A DNA stretch of 64,000 bases, from positions 37,621,501 to 37,685,500 of the forward strand of contig CP136897.1 of NCBI GenBank assembly GCA_034359265.1, read 5' to 3'. A model generated the notes under the pieces. It did no database searches and was not told the origin of the DNA. It saw only the letters and a list, made by a program, of their open reading frames with translations. Both the position numbers and the translations under genes were made by a program. The stretch's first letter is position 1. The number at the start of each line of letters is the position of its first letter. Positions 11,147-20,723 of this stretch are shown piece after piece. The DNA is from Canna indica (lineage: Eukaryota > Streptophyta > Magnoliopsida > Zingiberales > Cannaceae).

Positions 11147-11514
11147 TTTTTTTTTACTACCTATTTGATTGCACGACGAGATCATTTTTTTTACCAATCT
11201 TTCTAACCAAACGTTAAGGACGGACGACGTCGTCGACATAAAATTTGGCTGTCGATCGCCCGCGCGGGGCCCGCCGCAACCTCTACGGCCGGCTCGATCG
11301 ACCAACCGATCCGAAAAATTAAAATTTGTAAATAAATAAGAAATATTACATTTCAATTATTATTTTTCGTTTAAAACGGGCGTAACTCCGTGCATTATTG
11401 TCCGATTTCAGCTTTTCACGTGGCGCTAAAAGGCGCGCGAAGAGACGAAGAAAATGACCCCGAGCTATCCCTCGGACGCTCACCCTTATTGGCCGACGAT
11501 CAGAATTGCATCAC

Positions 11515-11630
11515 GGGTGCGATCATACCAGCACTAATGCCCCGGATCCCATCAGAACACCGAAGTTAAGCGTGCTTGGGTGAGAGTAGTACTAAGATGG
11601 GTGACCCCTTGGGAAGTCCTCGTGTCACCT
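11515..11630 (+). pseudogene. 5S rRNA: 5S rRNA copy 26, 2-nt deletion in helix I (116 nt)
   Basis: GTGTTGCACC is reduced to GTGTCACC, which removes helix I pairs. Also C24T, A27C, T45A, C67T, G81A and C95T (box C). Shared deletion with copies 28 and 31. Confidence 0.82.
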
Positions 11631-11705
11631 TTTTTTTTACTACCCATTTGATTGCATGACGAGATCATTTTTTTTACCAATCTTTCTAACCAAACGTTAA
11701 GGACG

Positions 11706-11717
11706 GACGACGTCGTC
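11706..11717. repeat. Spacer palindrome GACGACGTCGTC
   Basis: This is a perfect 12-bp palindrome containing AACGTT-like CpG-rich sequence with an ACGT core. It recurs in most spacers. In the G58T and G81T classes it reads GACGACGTCATC, the change expected from deamination of a methylated C on the other strand. Confidence 0.6.
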
Positions 11718-11891
11718 GACATAAAATTTGGCTGTCGATCGCCCGCGCGGGGCCTGCCGCAACCTCTACGGCCGGCTCGATCGACCAACCGATCCGAAAA
11801 ATTAACATTTGTAAATAAATAAGAAATATAACATTTCAATTATTATTTTTCGTTTTAAACGGGCGTAACTCCGTGCATTATTGTCCGATTT

Positions 11892-11918
11892 CACCTTTTC
11901 ACGTGGCGCTAAAAGGTG
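11892..11918. repeat. Inverted repeat around spacer CACGTG
   Basis: CACCTTTT (11892-11899) and AAAAGGTG (11911-11918) are perfect 8-bp arms around an 11-nt loop that begins with CACGTG (G-box core). Other subfamilies have TTTCAGC/GCTGAAA or TTTTAGC/GCTAAAA arms around the same core. Protein binding is not shown by the sequence. Confidence 0.6.
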
Positions 11919-11942
11919 CGCGAAGAGACGAAGAAAATGACC

Positions 11943-11958
11943 CCGAGCTATCCCTCGG
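11943..11958. repeat. Short hairpin CCGAG/CTCGG at -55 to -40
   Basis: Five-bp arms CCGAG and CTCGG flank a six-nt loop (CTATCC in the core family, TTGTCC in the edge family) just upstream of the TATA-like motif. Copies 1, 3, 4, 8 and 9 carry CCGAACTCTCCCTCGG instead, which shortens the stem. Confidence 0.5.
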
Positions 11959-11969
11959 ACACTCACCCT

Positions 11970-11975
11970 TATTAG
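11970..11975 (+). promoter_or_regulatory. TATA-like element (TATTAG) upstream of 5S copy 27
   Basis: TATTAG lies exactly at -28 to -23 of the gene. Plant 5S genes are known to use a TATA-like motif at this place together with C at -1. C is at -1 here; the GC usually found near -12 is absent, although a GC lies at -7/-6. The motif recurs before nearly all full-length copies and is missing before the 19 truncated ones. TATTGG replaces TATTAG before many copies (for example 28, 31, 40, 53, 95). Confidence 0.7.
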
Positions 11976-12046
11976 CCGACGATCAGAAGTGCATGACGGG
12001 TGCGATCATACCAGCACTAACGCACCGGATCCCATCAGAACTCCGA

Positions 12047-12061
12047 AGTTAAGCGTGCTTG
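12047..12061 (+). promoter_or_regulatory. Internal promoter box A, reference copy
   Basis: AGTTAAGCGTGCTTG occupies +50 to +64, the place of box A in plant 5S genes, bound within the TFIIIA/TFIIIC complex. Recurrent changes in other copies fall here: C57G, G58A, G58T, G60T, G51A, G51T and G51C. Confidence 0.8.
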
Positions 12062-12063
12062 GG

Positions 12064-12069
12064 CGAGAG
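12064..12069 (+). promoter_or_regulatory. Internal promoter intermediate element, reference copy
   Basis: CGAGAG at +67 to +72 is the intermediate element. It is changed by C67T in several copies and replaced by CCATGG or CCACGG in copies 80 and 86. Confidence 0.75.
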
Positions 12070-12076
12070 TAGTACT

Positions 12077-12094
12077 AGGATGGGTGACCCCCTG
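12077..12094 (+). promoter_or_regulatory. Internal promoter box C, reference copy
   Basis: The 18-nt segment AGGATGGGTGACCCCCTG at +80 to +97 is box C, the main TFIIIA contact region. Variation is concentrated at C95, G81, G97, C91 and G86; copies 6 and 11 lost two bases here. Confidence 0.8.
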
Positions 12095-12114
12095 GGAAGT
12101 CCTCGTGTTGCACC

Positions 12115-12123
12115 TTTTTTTTT
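12115..12123 (+). terminator. Pol III T-run terminator, reference copy
   Basis: Nine T residues directly follow CACC, enough for RNA polymerase III termination. Most copies have 8-10 T. The run is interrupted by G (TTTGTTTTT) after ten copies of the G81T class, by A after copy 17, and is lost after copy 22. Confidence 0.88.
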
Positions 12124-12152
12124 ACTACCAATTTGATTGCACGACGAGATCA

Positions 12153-12160
12153 TTTTTTTT
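12153..12160 (+). terminator. Second T tract in spacer, possible back-up terminator
   Basis: Eight T residues follow GATCA about 38 nt beyond the gene end and recur in nearly every spacer. A second pol III stop is a plausible role, especially where the first run is interrupted, but this is inference. The tract is broken (TTTGTTTT) only after copy 119, near 54,160. Confidence 0.5.
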
Positions 12161-12481
12161 ACCAATCTTTCTAACCAAACGTTAAGGACGGACGACGTCG
12201 TCGACATAAAATTTGGCTGTCGATCGCCCGCGCGGGGCCCACCGCAAACTCTACGGCCGTCTCGATCGACCAACCGACCCGAAAAATTAAATTTGTAAAT
12301 AAATAAGAAATATAACATTTCAATTATTATTTTTCGTTTAAAACGTGCGTAACTCCGTGCATTATTGTCCGATTTCAGCTTTTCACGTGGCGCTAAAAGG
12401 CGCGCGAAGAGACGAAGAAAATGACCCCGAGCTATCCCTCGGACGCTCACCCTTATTGGCCGACGATCAGAATTGCATCAC

Positions 12482-12597
12482 GGGTGCGATCATACCAGCA
12501 CTAATGCACCGGATCCCATCAGAACACCGAAGTTAAGCGTGCTTGGGTGAGAGTAGTACTAAGATGGGTGACCCCTTGGGAAGTCCTCGTGTCACCT
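12482..12597 (+). pseudogene. 5S rRNA: 5S rRNA copy 28, 2-nt deletion in helix I (116 nt)
   Basis: Same deletion as copy 26; C24T, T45A, C67T, G81A, C95T. Confidence 0.82.
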
Positions 12598-12964
12598 TTT
12601 TTTTTACTACCCATTTGATTGCATGACGAGATCATTTTTTTTACCAATCTTTCTAACCAAACGTTAAGGACGGACGACGTCGTCGACATAAAATTTGGCT
12701 GTCGATCGCCCGCGCGGGGCCTGCCGCAACCTCTACGGCCGGCTCGATCGACCAACCGATCCGAAAAATTAAAATTTGTAAATAAATAAGAAATATAACA
12801 TTTCAATTATTATTTTTCGTTTTAAACGGGCGTAACTCCGTGCATTATTGTCCGATTTCACCTTTTCACGTGGCGCTAAAAGGTGCGCGAAGAGACGAAG
12901 AAAATGACCCCGAGCTATCCCTCGGACACTCACCCTTATTAGCCGACGATCAGAAGTGCATGAC

Positions 12965-13082
12965 GGGTGCGATCATACCAGCACTAACGCACCGGATCCC
13001 ATCAGAACTCCGAAGTTAAGCGTGCTTGGGCGAGAGTAGTACTAGGATGCGTGACCCCCTGGGAAGTCCTCGTGTTGCACCT
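12965..13082 (+). rRNA. 5S rRNA: 5S rRNA gene, copy 29
   Basis: Only one change, G86C in box C (GGATGCGTGA). Otherwise reference. Confidence 0.97.
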
Positions 13083-13448
13083 TTTTTTTTACTACCAATT
13101 TGATTGCACGACGAGATCATTTTTTTTACCAATCTTTCTAACCAAACGTTAAGGACGGACGACGTCGTCGACATAAAATTTGGCTGTCGATCGCCCGCGC
13201 GGGGCCCACCGCAAACTCTACGGCCGTCTCGATCGACCAACCGACCCGAAAAATTAAATTTGTAAATAAATAAGAAATATAACATTTCAATTATTATTTT
13301 TCGTTTAAAACGTGCGTAACTCCGTGCATTATTGTCCGATTTCAGCTTTTCACGTGGCGCTAAAAGGCGCGCGAAGAGACGAAGAAAATGACCCCGAGCT
13401 ATCCCTCGGACGCTCACCCTTATTAGCCGACGATCAGAATTGCATCAC

Positions 13449-13566
13449 GAGTGCGATCATACCAGCACTAACGCACCGGATCCCATCAGAACTCCTAAGT
13501 TAAGCGTGCTTGGGCGAGAGTAGTACTAGGATGGGTGACCCTGTGGGAAGTCCTCGTGTTGCACCT
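13449..13566 (+). rRNA. 5S rRNA: 5S rRNA gene, copy 30
   Basis: G2A, G48T, C94T, C95G (box C). G2A gives A opposite C117 in helix I. Confidence 0.95.
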
Positions 13567-13934
13567 TTTTTTTTTACTACCTATTTGATTGCACGACGAG
13601 ATCATTTTTTTTACCAATCTTTCTAACCAAACGTTAAGGACGGACGACGTCGTCGACATAAAATTTGGCTGTCGATCGCCCGCGCGGGGCCCGCCGCAAC
13701 CTCTACGGCCGGCTCGATCGACCAACCGATCCGAAAAATTAAAATTTGTAAATAAATAAGAAATATTACATTTCAATTATTATTTTTCGTTTAAAACGGG
13801 CGTAACTCCGTGCATTATTGTCCGATTTCAGCTTTTCACGTGGCGCTAAAAGGCGCGCGAAGAGACGAAGAAAATGACCCCGAGCTATCCCTCGGACGCT
13901 CACCCTTATTGGCCGACGATCAGAATTGCATCAC

Positions 13935-14050
13935 GGGTGCGATCATACCAGCACTAATGCACCGGATCCCATCAGAACACCGAAGTTAAGCGTGCTTGGG
14001 TGAGAGTAGTACTAAGATGGGTGACCCCCTGGGAAGTCCTCGTGTCACCT
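13935..14050 (+). pseudogene. 5S rRNA: 5S rRNA copy 31, 2-nt deletion in helix I (116 nt)
   Basis: Third copy with GTGTCACC. C24T, T45A, C67T, G81A; C95 is normal here. Confidence 0.82.
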
Positions 14051-14417
14051 TTTTTTTTACTACCCATTTGATTGCATGACGAGATCATTTTTTTTACCAA
14101 TCTTTCTAACCAAACGTTAAGGACGGACGACGTCGTCGACATAAAATTTGGCTGTCGATCGCCCGCGCGGGGCCTGCCGCAACCTCTACGGCCGGCTCGA
14201 TCGACCAACCGATCCGAAAAATTAAAATTTGTAAATAAATAAGAAATATAACATTTCAATTATTATTTTTCGTTTTAAACGGGCGTAACTCCGTGCATTA
14301 TTGTCCGATTTCACCTTTTCACGTGGCGCTAAAAGGTGCGCGAAGAGACGAAGAAAATGACCCCGAGCTATCCCTCGGACACTCACCCTTATTAGCCGAC
14401 GATCAGAAGTGCATGAC

Positions 14418-14535
14418 GGGTGCGATCATACCAGCACTAACGCACCGGATCCCATCAGAACTCCGAAGTTAAGCGTGCTTGGGCGAGAGTAGTACTAGGA
14501 TGGGTGACCCCCTGGTAATTCCTCGTGTTGCACCT
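14418..14535 (+). rRNA. 5S rRNA: 5S rRNA gene, copy 32
   Basis: G99T and G102T (CTGGTAATTCC); internal promoter unchanged. Founder type of the D modules. Confidence 0.96.
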
Positions 14536-14737
14536 TTTTTTTTACTACCTATTTGATTGCACGACGAGATCATTTTTTTTACCAATCTTTCTAACCAAAC
14601 GTTAAGGACGGACGACGTCGTCGACATAAAATTTGGCTGTGGATCGCCCGCGCGGGGCCCGCCGCAACCTCTACGGCCGGCTCGATCGACCAACCGACCC
14701 GAAAAATTAAAATTTATAAATAAATAAGAGAAATAAC

Positions 14738-14845
14738 ATACCAGCACTAACGCACCGGATCTCATCAGAACTCTGAATTTAAGCGTGCTTGGGCGAGAGT
14801 AGTACTAGGATGGGTGACCCCCTGGGAAGTCCTCGTGTTGCACCT
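14738..14845 (+). pseudogene. 5S rRNA: Truncated 5S rRNA, copy 33 (lacks nt 1-10)
   Basis: Common junction. Body has C35T (BamHI lost), C47T, G51T (box A). T run ends TTTGTAC. Upstream reads TATAAATAAATAAGAG. Confidence 0.93.
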
Positions 14846-15211
14846 TTTTTTGTACTACCAATTTGATTGCACGACGAGATCATTTTTTTTACCAATCTTT
14901 CTAACCAAACGTTAAGGACGGACGACGTCGTCGACATAAAATTTGGCTGTCGATCGCCCGCGCGGGGCCCACCGCAAACTCTACGGCCGGCTCGATCGAC
15001 CAACCGACCCGAAAAATTAAATTTGTAAATAAATAAGAAATATAACATTTCAATTATTATTTTTCGTTTAAAACGTGCGTAACTCCGTGCATTATTGTCC
15101 GATTTCAGCTTTTCACGTGGCGCTAAAAGGCGCGCGAAGAGACGAAGAAAATGACCCCGAGCTATCCCTCGGACGCTCACCCTTATTAGCCGACGATCAG
15201 AATTGCATCAC

Positions 15212-15329
15212 GAGTGCGATCATACCAGCACTAACGCACCGGATTCCATCAAAACTCCGAAGTTAAGCGTGCTTGGGCGAGAGTAGTACTATGATGGGTG
15301 ACCCCCTGGGAAGTCCTCGTGTTGCACCT
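15212..15329 (+). rRNA. 5S rRNA: 5S rRNA gene, copy 34
   Basis: G2A, C34T (BamHI lost), G41A, G81T (box C); terminator split as TTTGTTTTT. Three weakening changes in one copy make expression doubtful. Confidence 0.94.
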
Positions 15330-15696
15330 TTGTTTTTACTACCTATTTGATTGCACGACGAGATCATTTTTTTTAGCAATCTTTCTAACCAAACGTTAAG
15401 GACGGACGACGTCATCGACATAAAATTTGGCTGTCGATCGCCCGCGCGGGGCCCACCGCAACCTCTACGGCCGGCTCGATCGACCAACCGGCCCGAAAAA
15501 TTAAAATTTGTAAATAAATAAGAAAAATAACATTTCATTTATTATTTTTCGTTTAAAACGGGCGTAACTTCGTGCATCATTGTCCGATTTCATCTATTCA
15601 CGTGGCGCTAAAAGGCGCGCGAAGAGACGAAGAAAATCACCCCGAGCTATCCCTCGGACGCTCAACCTTATTAGCCGACGATCAGAAGTGCACCAC

Positions 15697-15814
15697 GGGT
15701 GCGATCATACCAGCACTAACGCACCGGATCCCATCAGAACTCCGAAGTTAAGCTTGCTTGGGCGAGAGTAGTACTAGGATGGGTGACCCCCTGGGAAGTC
15801 CTCGTGTTGCACCT
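15697..15814 (+). rRNA. 5S rRNA: 5S rRNA gene, copy 35
   Basis: Single change G58T (box A, AAGCTTGC). Upstream GCACCAC and downstream TTTAACTACCG mark this class. Confidence 0.96.
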
Positions 15815-16181
15815 TTTTTTTAACTACCGATTTGATTGCACGACGAGATCATTTTTTTTACCAATCTTTCTAACCAAACGTTAAGGACGGACGACGTCAT
15901 CGACAAAAAATTTGGCTGTCGATCGCCCGCGCGGGGCCCGCCGCAACCTCTACGGCCGGCTCGATCGACCAACCGGCCCGAAAAATTAAAATTTGTAAAT
16001 AAATAAGAAAAATAACATTTCATTTATTATTTTTCGTTTAAAACAGGCGTAACTTCGTGCATCATTGTCCGATTTCATCTTTTCACGTGGCGCTAAAAGG
16101 CGCGCGAAGAGACGAAGAAAATGACCCCGAGCTATCCCTCGGACGCTCACCCTTATTAGCCGACGATCAGAAGTGCATGAC

Positions 16182-16299
16182 GGGTGCGATCATACCAGCA
16201 CTAACGCACCGGATCCCATCAGAACTCCGAAGTTAAGCGTGCTTGGGCGAGAGTAGTACTAGGATGGGTGACCCCCTGGTAATTCCTCGTGTTGCACCT
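16182..16299 (+). rRNA. 5S rRNA: 5S rRNA gene, copy 36
   Basis: G99T, G102T; internal promoter unchanged. Confidence 0.96.
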
Positions 16300-16501
16300 T
16301 TTTTTTTACTACCTATTTGATTGCACGACGAGATCATTTTTTTTACCAATCTTTCTAACCAAACGTTAAGGACGGACGACGTCGTCGACATAAAATTTGG
16401 CTGTGGATCGCCCGCGCGGGGCCCGCCGCAACCTCTACGGCCGGCTCGATCGACCAACCGACCCGAAAAATTAAAATTTATAAATAAATAAGAGAAATAA
16501 C

Positions 16502-16609
16502 ATACCAGTACTAACGCACCGGATCTCATCAGAACTCTGAATTTAAGCGTGCTTGGGCGAGAGTAGTACAAGGATGGGTGACCCCCTGGGAAGTCCTCGT
16601 GTTGCACCT
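16502..16609 (+). pseudogene. 5S rRNA: Truncated 5S rRNA, copy 37 (lacks nt 1-10)
   Basis: C18T, C35T, C47T, G51T, T79A. TATAAATA lies at 16479-16486, just upstream of the junction. Confidence 0.93.
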
Positions 16610-16975
16610 TTTTTTTTACTACCAATTTGATTGCACGACGAGATCATTTTTTTTACCAATCTTTCTAACCAAACGTTAAGGACGGACGACGTCGTCGACA
16701 TAAAATTTGGCTGTCGATCGCCCGCGCGGGGCCCACCGCAAACTCTACGGCCGTCTCGATCGACCAACCGACCCGAAAAATTAAATTTGTAAATAAATAA
16801 GAAATATAACATTTCAATTATTATTTTTCGTTTAAAACGTGCGTAACTCCGTGCATTATTGTCCGATTTCAGCTTTTCACGTGGGGCTAAAAGGCGCGCG
16901 AAGAGACGAAGAAAATGACCCCGAGCTATCCCTCGGACGCTCACCCTTATTAGCCGACGATCAGAATTGCATCAC

Positions 16976-17093
16976 GAGTGCGATCATACCAGCACTAACG
17001 CACCGGATCCCATCAGAACTCCGAAGTTAAGCGTGCTTGGGCGAGAGTAGTACTATGATGGGTGACCCCCTGGGAAGTCCTCGTGTTGCACCT
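16976..17093 (+). rRNA. 5S rRNA: 5S rRNA gene, copy 38
   Basis: G2A, G81T; split T run (TTTGTTTTT). Upstream spacer has CACGTGGGGC instead of CACGTGGCGC. Confidence 0.95.
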
Positions 17094-17460
17094 TTGTTTT
17101 TACTACCTATTTGATTGCACGACGAGATCATTTTTTTTAGCAATCTTTCTAACCAAACGTTAAGGACGGACGACGTCATCGACATAAAATTTGGCTGTCG
17201 ATCGCCCGCGCGGGGCCCGCCGCAACCTCTACGGCCGGCTCGATCGACCAATCGGCCCGAAAAATTAAAATTTGTAAATAAATAAGAAAAATAACATTTC
17301 ATTTATTATTTTTCGTTTAAAACGGGCGTAACTTCGTGCATCATTGTCCGATTTCATCTTTTCACGTGGCGCTAAAAGGCGCGCGAAGAGACGAAGAAAA
17401 TCACCCCGAGCTATCCCTCGGACGCTCAACCTTATTAGCCGACGATCAGAAGTGCACCAC

Positions 17461-17578
17461 GGGTGCGATCATACCAGCACTAACGCACCGGATCCCATCA
17501 GAACTCCGAAGTTAAGCTTGCTTGGGCGAGAGTAGTACTAGGATGGGTGACCCCCTGGGAAGTCCTCGTGTTGCACCT
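17461..17578 (+). rRNA. 5S rRNA: 5S rRNA gene, copy 39
   Basis: G58T only. Confidence 0.96.
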
Positions 17579-17945
17579 TTTTTTTAACTACCGATTTGAT
17601 TGCACGACGAGATCATTTTTTTTACCAATCTTTCTAACCAAACGTTAAGGACGGACGACGTCATCGACAAAAAATTTGGCTGTCGATCGCCCGCGCGGGG
17701 CTCGCCGCAACCTCTACGGCCGGCTCGATCGACCAACCGGCCCGAAAAATTAAAATTTGTAAATAAATAAGAAAAATAACATTTCATTTATTATTTTTCG
17801 TTTAAAACGGGCGTAACTTCGTGCATCATTGTCCGATTTCATCTTTTCACGTGGCGCTAAAAGGCGCGCGAAGAGACGAAGAAAATGACCCCGAGCTATC
17901 CCTCGGACGCTCACCCTTATTGGCCGACGATCAGAATTGCATCAC

Positions 17946-18063
17946 GGGTGCGATCATACCAGCACTAATGCACCGGATCCCATCAGAACTCCGAAGTTAA
18001 GCGTGCTTGGGCGAGAGTAGTACTAGGATGGGTGACCCCTTGGAAAGTCCTCGTGTTGCACCT
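17946..18063 (+). rRNA. 5S rRNA: 5S rRNA gene, copy 40
   Basis: C24T, C95T (box C), G99A. TATTGG replaces TATTAG upstream. Confidence 0.96.
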
Positions 18064-18430
18064 TTTTTTTTACTACCCATTTGATTGCATGACGAGATCA
18101 TTTTTTTTACCAATCTTTCTAACCAAACGTTAAGGACGGACCACGTCGTCGACATAAAATTTGGCTGTCGTTCGCCCGCGCGGGGCCCGCCGCAACCTCT
18201 ACGGCCGGCTCGATCGACCAACCGATCCGAAAAATTAAAATTTGTAAATAAATAAGAAATATAACATTTCAATTATTATTTTTCGTTTAAAACGGGCGTA
18301 ACTCCGTGCATTATTATCCGATTTCAGCTTTTCACGTGGCGCTAAAAGGCGCGCGAAGAGACGAAGAAAATGACCCCGAGCTATCCCTCGGACGCTCACC
18401 CTTATTGGTCGACGATCAGAATTGCATCAC

Positions 18431-18548
18431 GGGTGCGATCATACCAGCACTAATGCACCGAATCCCATCAGAACTCCGAAGTTAAGCGTGCTTGGGCGAG
18501 AGTAGTACTAGGATGGGTGACCCCCTGGGAAGTCCTCGTGTTGCTCCT
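18431..18548 (+). rRNA. 5S rRNA: 5S rRNA gene, copy 41
   Basis: C24T, G31A (BamHI lost), A115T (breaks the T4-A115 pair). Internal promoter unchanged. Same type as copy 61. Confidence 0.95.
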
Positions 18549-18916
18549 TTTTTTTTTACTACCTATTTGATTGCATGACGAGATCATTTTTTTTACCAAT
18601 CTTTCTAACCAAACGTTAAGGACAGACGACGTCGTCGACATAAAATTTGGCTGTCGATCGCCCGCGCGGCGCCCGCCGCAACCTCTACGGCCGGCTCGAT
18701 CGACCAACCGACCCGAAAAATTAAAATTTGTAAATAAATAAGAAATATAACATTTCAATTATTATTTTTCGTTTAAAATGGGCGTAACTCCGTGCATTAT
18801 TGTCCGATTTCAGCTTTTCACGTGGCGCTAAAAGGCGCGCGAAGAGACGAAGAAAATGACCCCGAGCTATCCCTCGGACGCTCACCCTTATTAGCCGACG
18901 ATCAGAATTGCATGAT

Positions 18917-19034
18917 GGGTGCGATCATACCAGCACTAACGCACCGGATCCCATTAGAACTCCTAAGTTAAGCGTGCTTGGGCGAGAGTAGTACTAGGAT
19001 GGGTGACCCCGTGGGAAGTCCTCGTGTTGCACCT
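18917..19034 (+). rRNA. 5S rRNA: 5S rRNA gene, copy 42
   Basis: C39T, G48T, C95G; T at -1. Confidence 0.95.
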
Positions 19035-19402
19035 TTTTTTTTTACTACCTATTTGATTGCACGACGAGATCATTTTTTTTATCAATCTTTCTAACCAAAC
19101 GTTAAGGACGGACGACGTCATCGACATAAAATTTGGCAGTCGATCGCCCGCGCGGGGCCCACCGCAACCTCTACGGCCGGCTCGATCGACCAACCGGCCC
19201 GAAAAATTAAAATTTATAAATAAATAAGAAAAATAACATTTCATTTATTATTTTTCGTTTAAAACGGGCGTAACTTCGTGCATCATTGTCCGATTTCATC
19301 TTTTCACGTGGCACTAAAAGGCGCGCGAAGAGACGAAGAAAATCACCCCGAGCTATCCCTCGGACGCTCAACCTTATTAGCCGACGATCAGAAGTGCACC
19401 AC

Positions 19403-19520
19403 GGGTGCGATCATACCAGCACTAACGCACCGGATCCCATCAGAACTCCGAAGTTAAGCTTGCTTGGGCGAGAGTAGTACTAGGATGGGTGACCCCCTGG
19501 GAAGTCCTCGTGTTGCACCT
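19403..19520 (+). rRNA. 5S rRNA: 5S rRNA gene, copy 43
   Basis: G58T only; continuous T run. Confidence 0.96.
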
Positions 19521-19887
19521 TTTTTTTTACTACCTATTTGATTGCACGACGAGATCATTTTTTTTACCAATCTTTCTAACCAAACGTTAAGGACGGACGA
19601 CGTCATCGACATAAAATTTGGCTGTCGATCGCCCGCGCGGGGCCCGCCGCAACCTCTACGGCCGGCTCGATCGACGAACCGTCCCGAAAAATTAAAATTT
19701 ATAAATAAATAAGAAAAATAACATTTCATTTATTATTTTTCGTTTAAAACGGGCGTAACTTCGTGCATCATTGTCCGATTTCATCTTTTCACGTGGCGCT
19801 AAAAGGCGCGCGAAGAGACGAAGAAAATCACCCCGAGCTATCCCTCGGACGTTCACCCTTATTGGCCGACGATCAGAATTGCATCAC

Positions 19888-20036
19888 GGGTGCGATCATA
19901 CCATCACTAATGCATCGGATCCCATCAGAACTCCGAAGTTAAGCGTGCTTGGGCGAGAGTAGTACTAGGTTAAGCGTGCTTGGGCGAGAGTAGTACTAGG
20001 ATGGGTGACTCCCTGGGAAGTCCTCGTGTTGCACCT
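19888..20036 (+). pseudogene. 5S rRNA: 5S rRNA copy 44 with 31-bp internal tandem duplication
   Basis: 149 nt long. Nucleotides 52-82 (TTAAGCG...TAGG) are present twice in direct tandem, at 19939-19969 and 19970-20000, so box A and the intermediate element are doubled and box C is pushed 31 bp away from the first box A. Also G17T, C24T, C28T, C92T. The RNA could not fold normally. Confidence 0.92.
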
Positions 20037-20403
20037 TTTTTTTTACTACCCATTTGATAGCATGACGAGATCATTTTTTTTACCAATCTTTCTAACCAAA
20101 CGTTAAGGACGGACGACGTCGTCGACATAAAATTTGGCTGTCGATCGCCCGCGCGGGGCCCGCCGCTACCTCTACGGCCGGCTCGATCGACCAACCGATC
20201 CGAAAAATTAAAATTTGTAAATAAATAAGAAATATAACATTTCAATTATTATTTTTCGTTTTAAACGGGCGTAACTCCGTGCATTATTGTCCGATTTCAC
20301 CTTTTCACGTGGCGCTAAAAGGTGCGCGAAGAGACGAAGAAAATGACCCCGAGCTATCCCTCGGACGCTCACCCTTATTAGCCGACGATCAGAATTGCAT
20401 CAC

Positions 20404-20521
20404 GAGTGCGATCATACCAGCACTAACGCACCGGATCCCATCAGAACTCCGAAGTTAAGCGTGCTTGGGCGAGAGTAGTACTAGGATGGGTGACCCCCTG
20501 GTAATTCCTCGTGTTGCACCT
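20404..20521 (+). rRNA. 5S rRNA: 5S rRNA gene, copy 45
   Basis: G2A, G99T, G102T: a hybrid of the G2A upstream class and the G99T/G102T body. Internal promoter unchanged. Confidence 0.95.
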
Positions 20522-20723
20522 TTTTTTTTACTACCTATTTGATTGCACGACGAGATCATTTTTTTTACCAATCTTTCTAACCAAACGTTAAGGACGGACG
20601 ACGTCGTCGACATAAAATTTGGCTGTGGATCGCCCGCGCGGGGCCCGCCGCAACCTCTACGGCCGGCTCGATCGACCAACCGACCCGAAAAATTAAAATT
20701 TATAAATAAATAAGAGAAATAAC

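Larger units (their letters stand above)
11631..11997 (+). repeat. Representative 5S intergenic spacer (applies to all spacers)
   Basis: This 367-bp spacer serves as the description for every gene-free stretch in the window. In order it holds: the T-run terminator; a second run of 8 T about 40 bp downstream of the gene; a CpG-rich palindrome GACGACGTCGTC; a GC-rich segment with repeated GCCCGC and the palindrome TCGATCGA; an AT-rich stretch with AAATAAATAA; the segment AAACGGGCGTAAC; CACGTG inside an inverted repeat; a CCGAG/CTCGG hairpin; and TATTAG at -28 to -23. I see no open frame in it that looks protein-coding. Functions beyond terminator and upstream promoter are inferred only. Confidence 0.85.
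11998..12115 (+). rRNA. 5S rRNA: 5S rRNA gene, copy 27 (reference sequence)
   Basis: This copy equals the majority sequence at all 118 positions and is used for numbering. Nucleotides 1-8 pair with 111-118 (helix I). Box A, intermediate element and box C are intact, C is at -1, TATTAG at -28, and nine T follow. It is among the best candidates for an expressed gene. The product is the 5S RNA of the large ribosomal subunit, made by RNA polymerase III. Confidence 0.98.
11515..12481 (+). repeat. Higher-order repeat C, first copy (dimer, 967 bp)
   Basis: Copies 26 and 27, repeated directly as copies 28 and 29. Copies 25-27 also recur as 30-32 with an offset of 2,420 bp, so the dimer sits inside a larger duplication. 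Confidence 0.85.
12482..13448 (+). repeat. Higher-order repeat C, second copy (dimer, 967 bp)
   Basis: Copies 28 and 29. It shares the 2-nt deletion in the 3' helix I strand with copies 26 and 31. Confidence 0.85.
14418..16181 (+). repeat. Module D4 (4 units, 1,764 bp), instance 1
   Basis: The order is: G99T/G102T copy, truncated copy, G2A/G81T copy, G58T copy (32-35). The same four-unit module starts again at 16182, 20404, 22168, 25387, 28607 and 30371. Confidence 0.86.
16182..20403 (+). repeat. Module D4 plus five variant units, instance 2
   Basis: Copies 36-39 are the D4 module, followed by copies 40-44. Copies 40, 41 and 42 recur as 60, 61 and 62 (41 to 61 and 42 to 62 at 9,205 bp), showing exchange of blocks over long distances. 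Confidence 0.78.
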
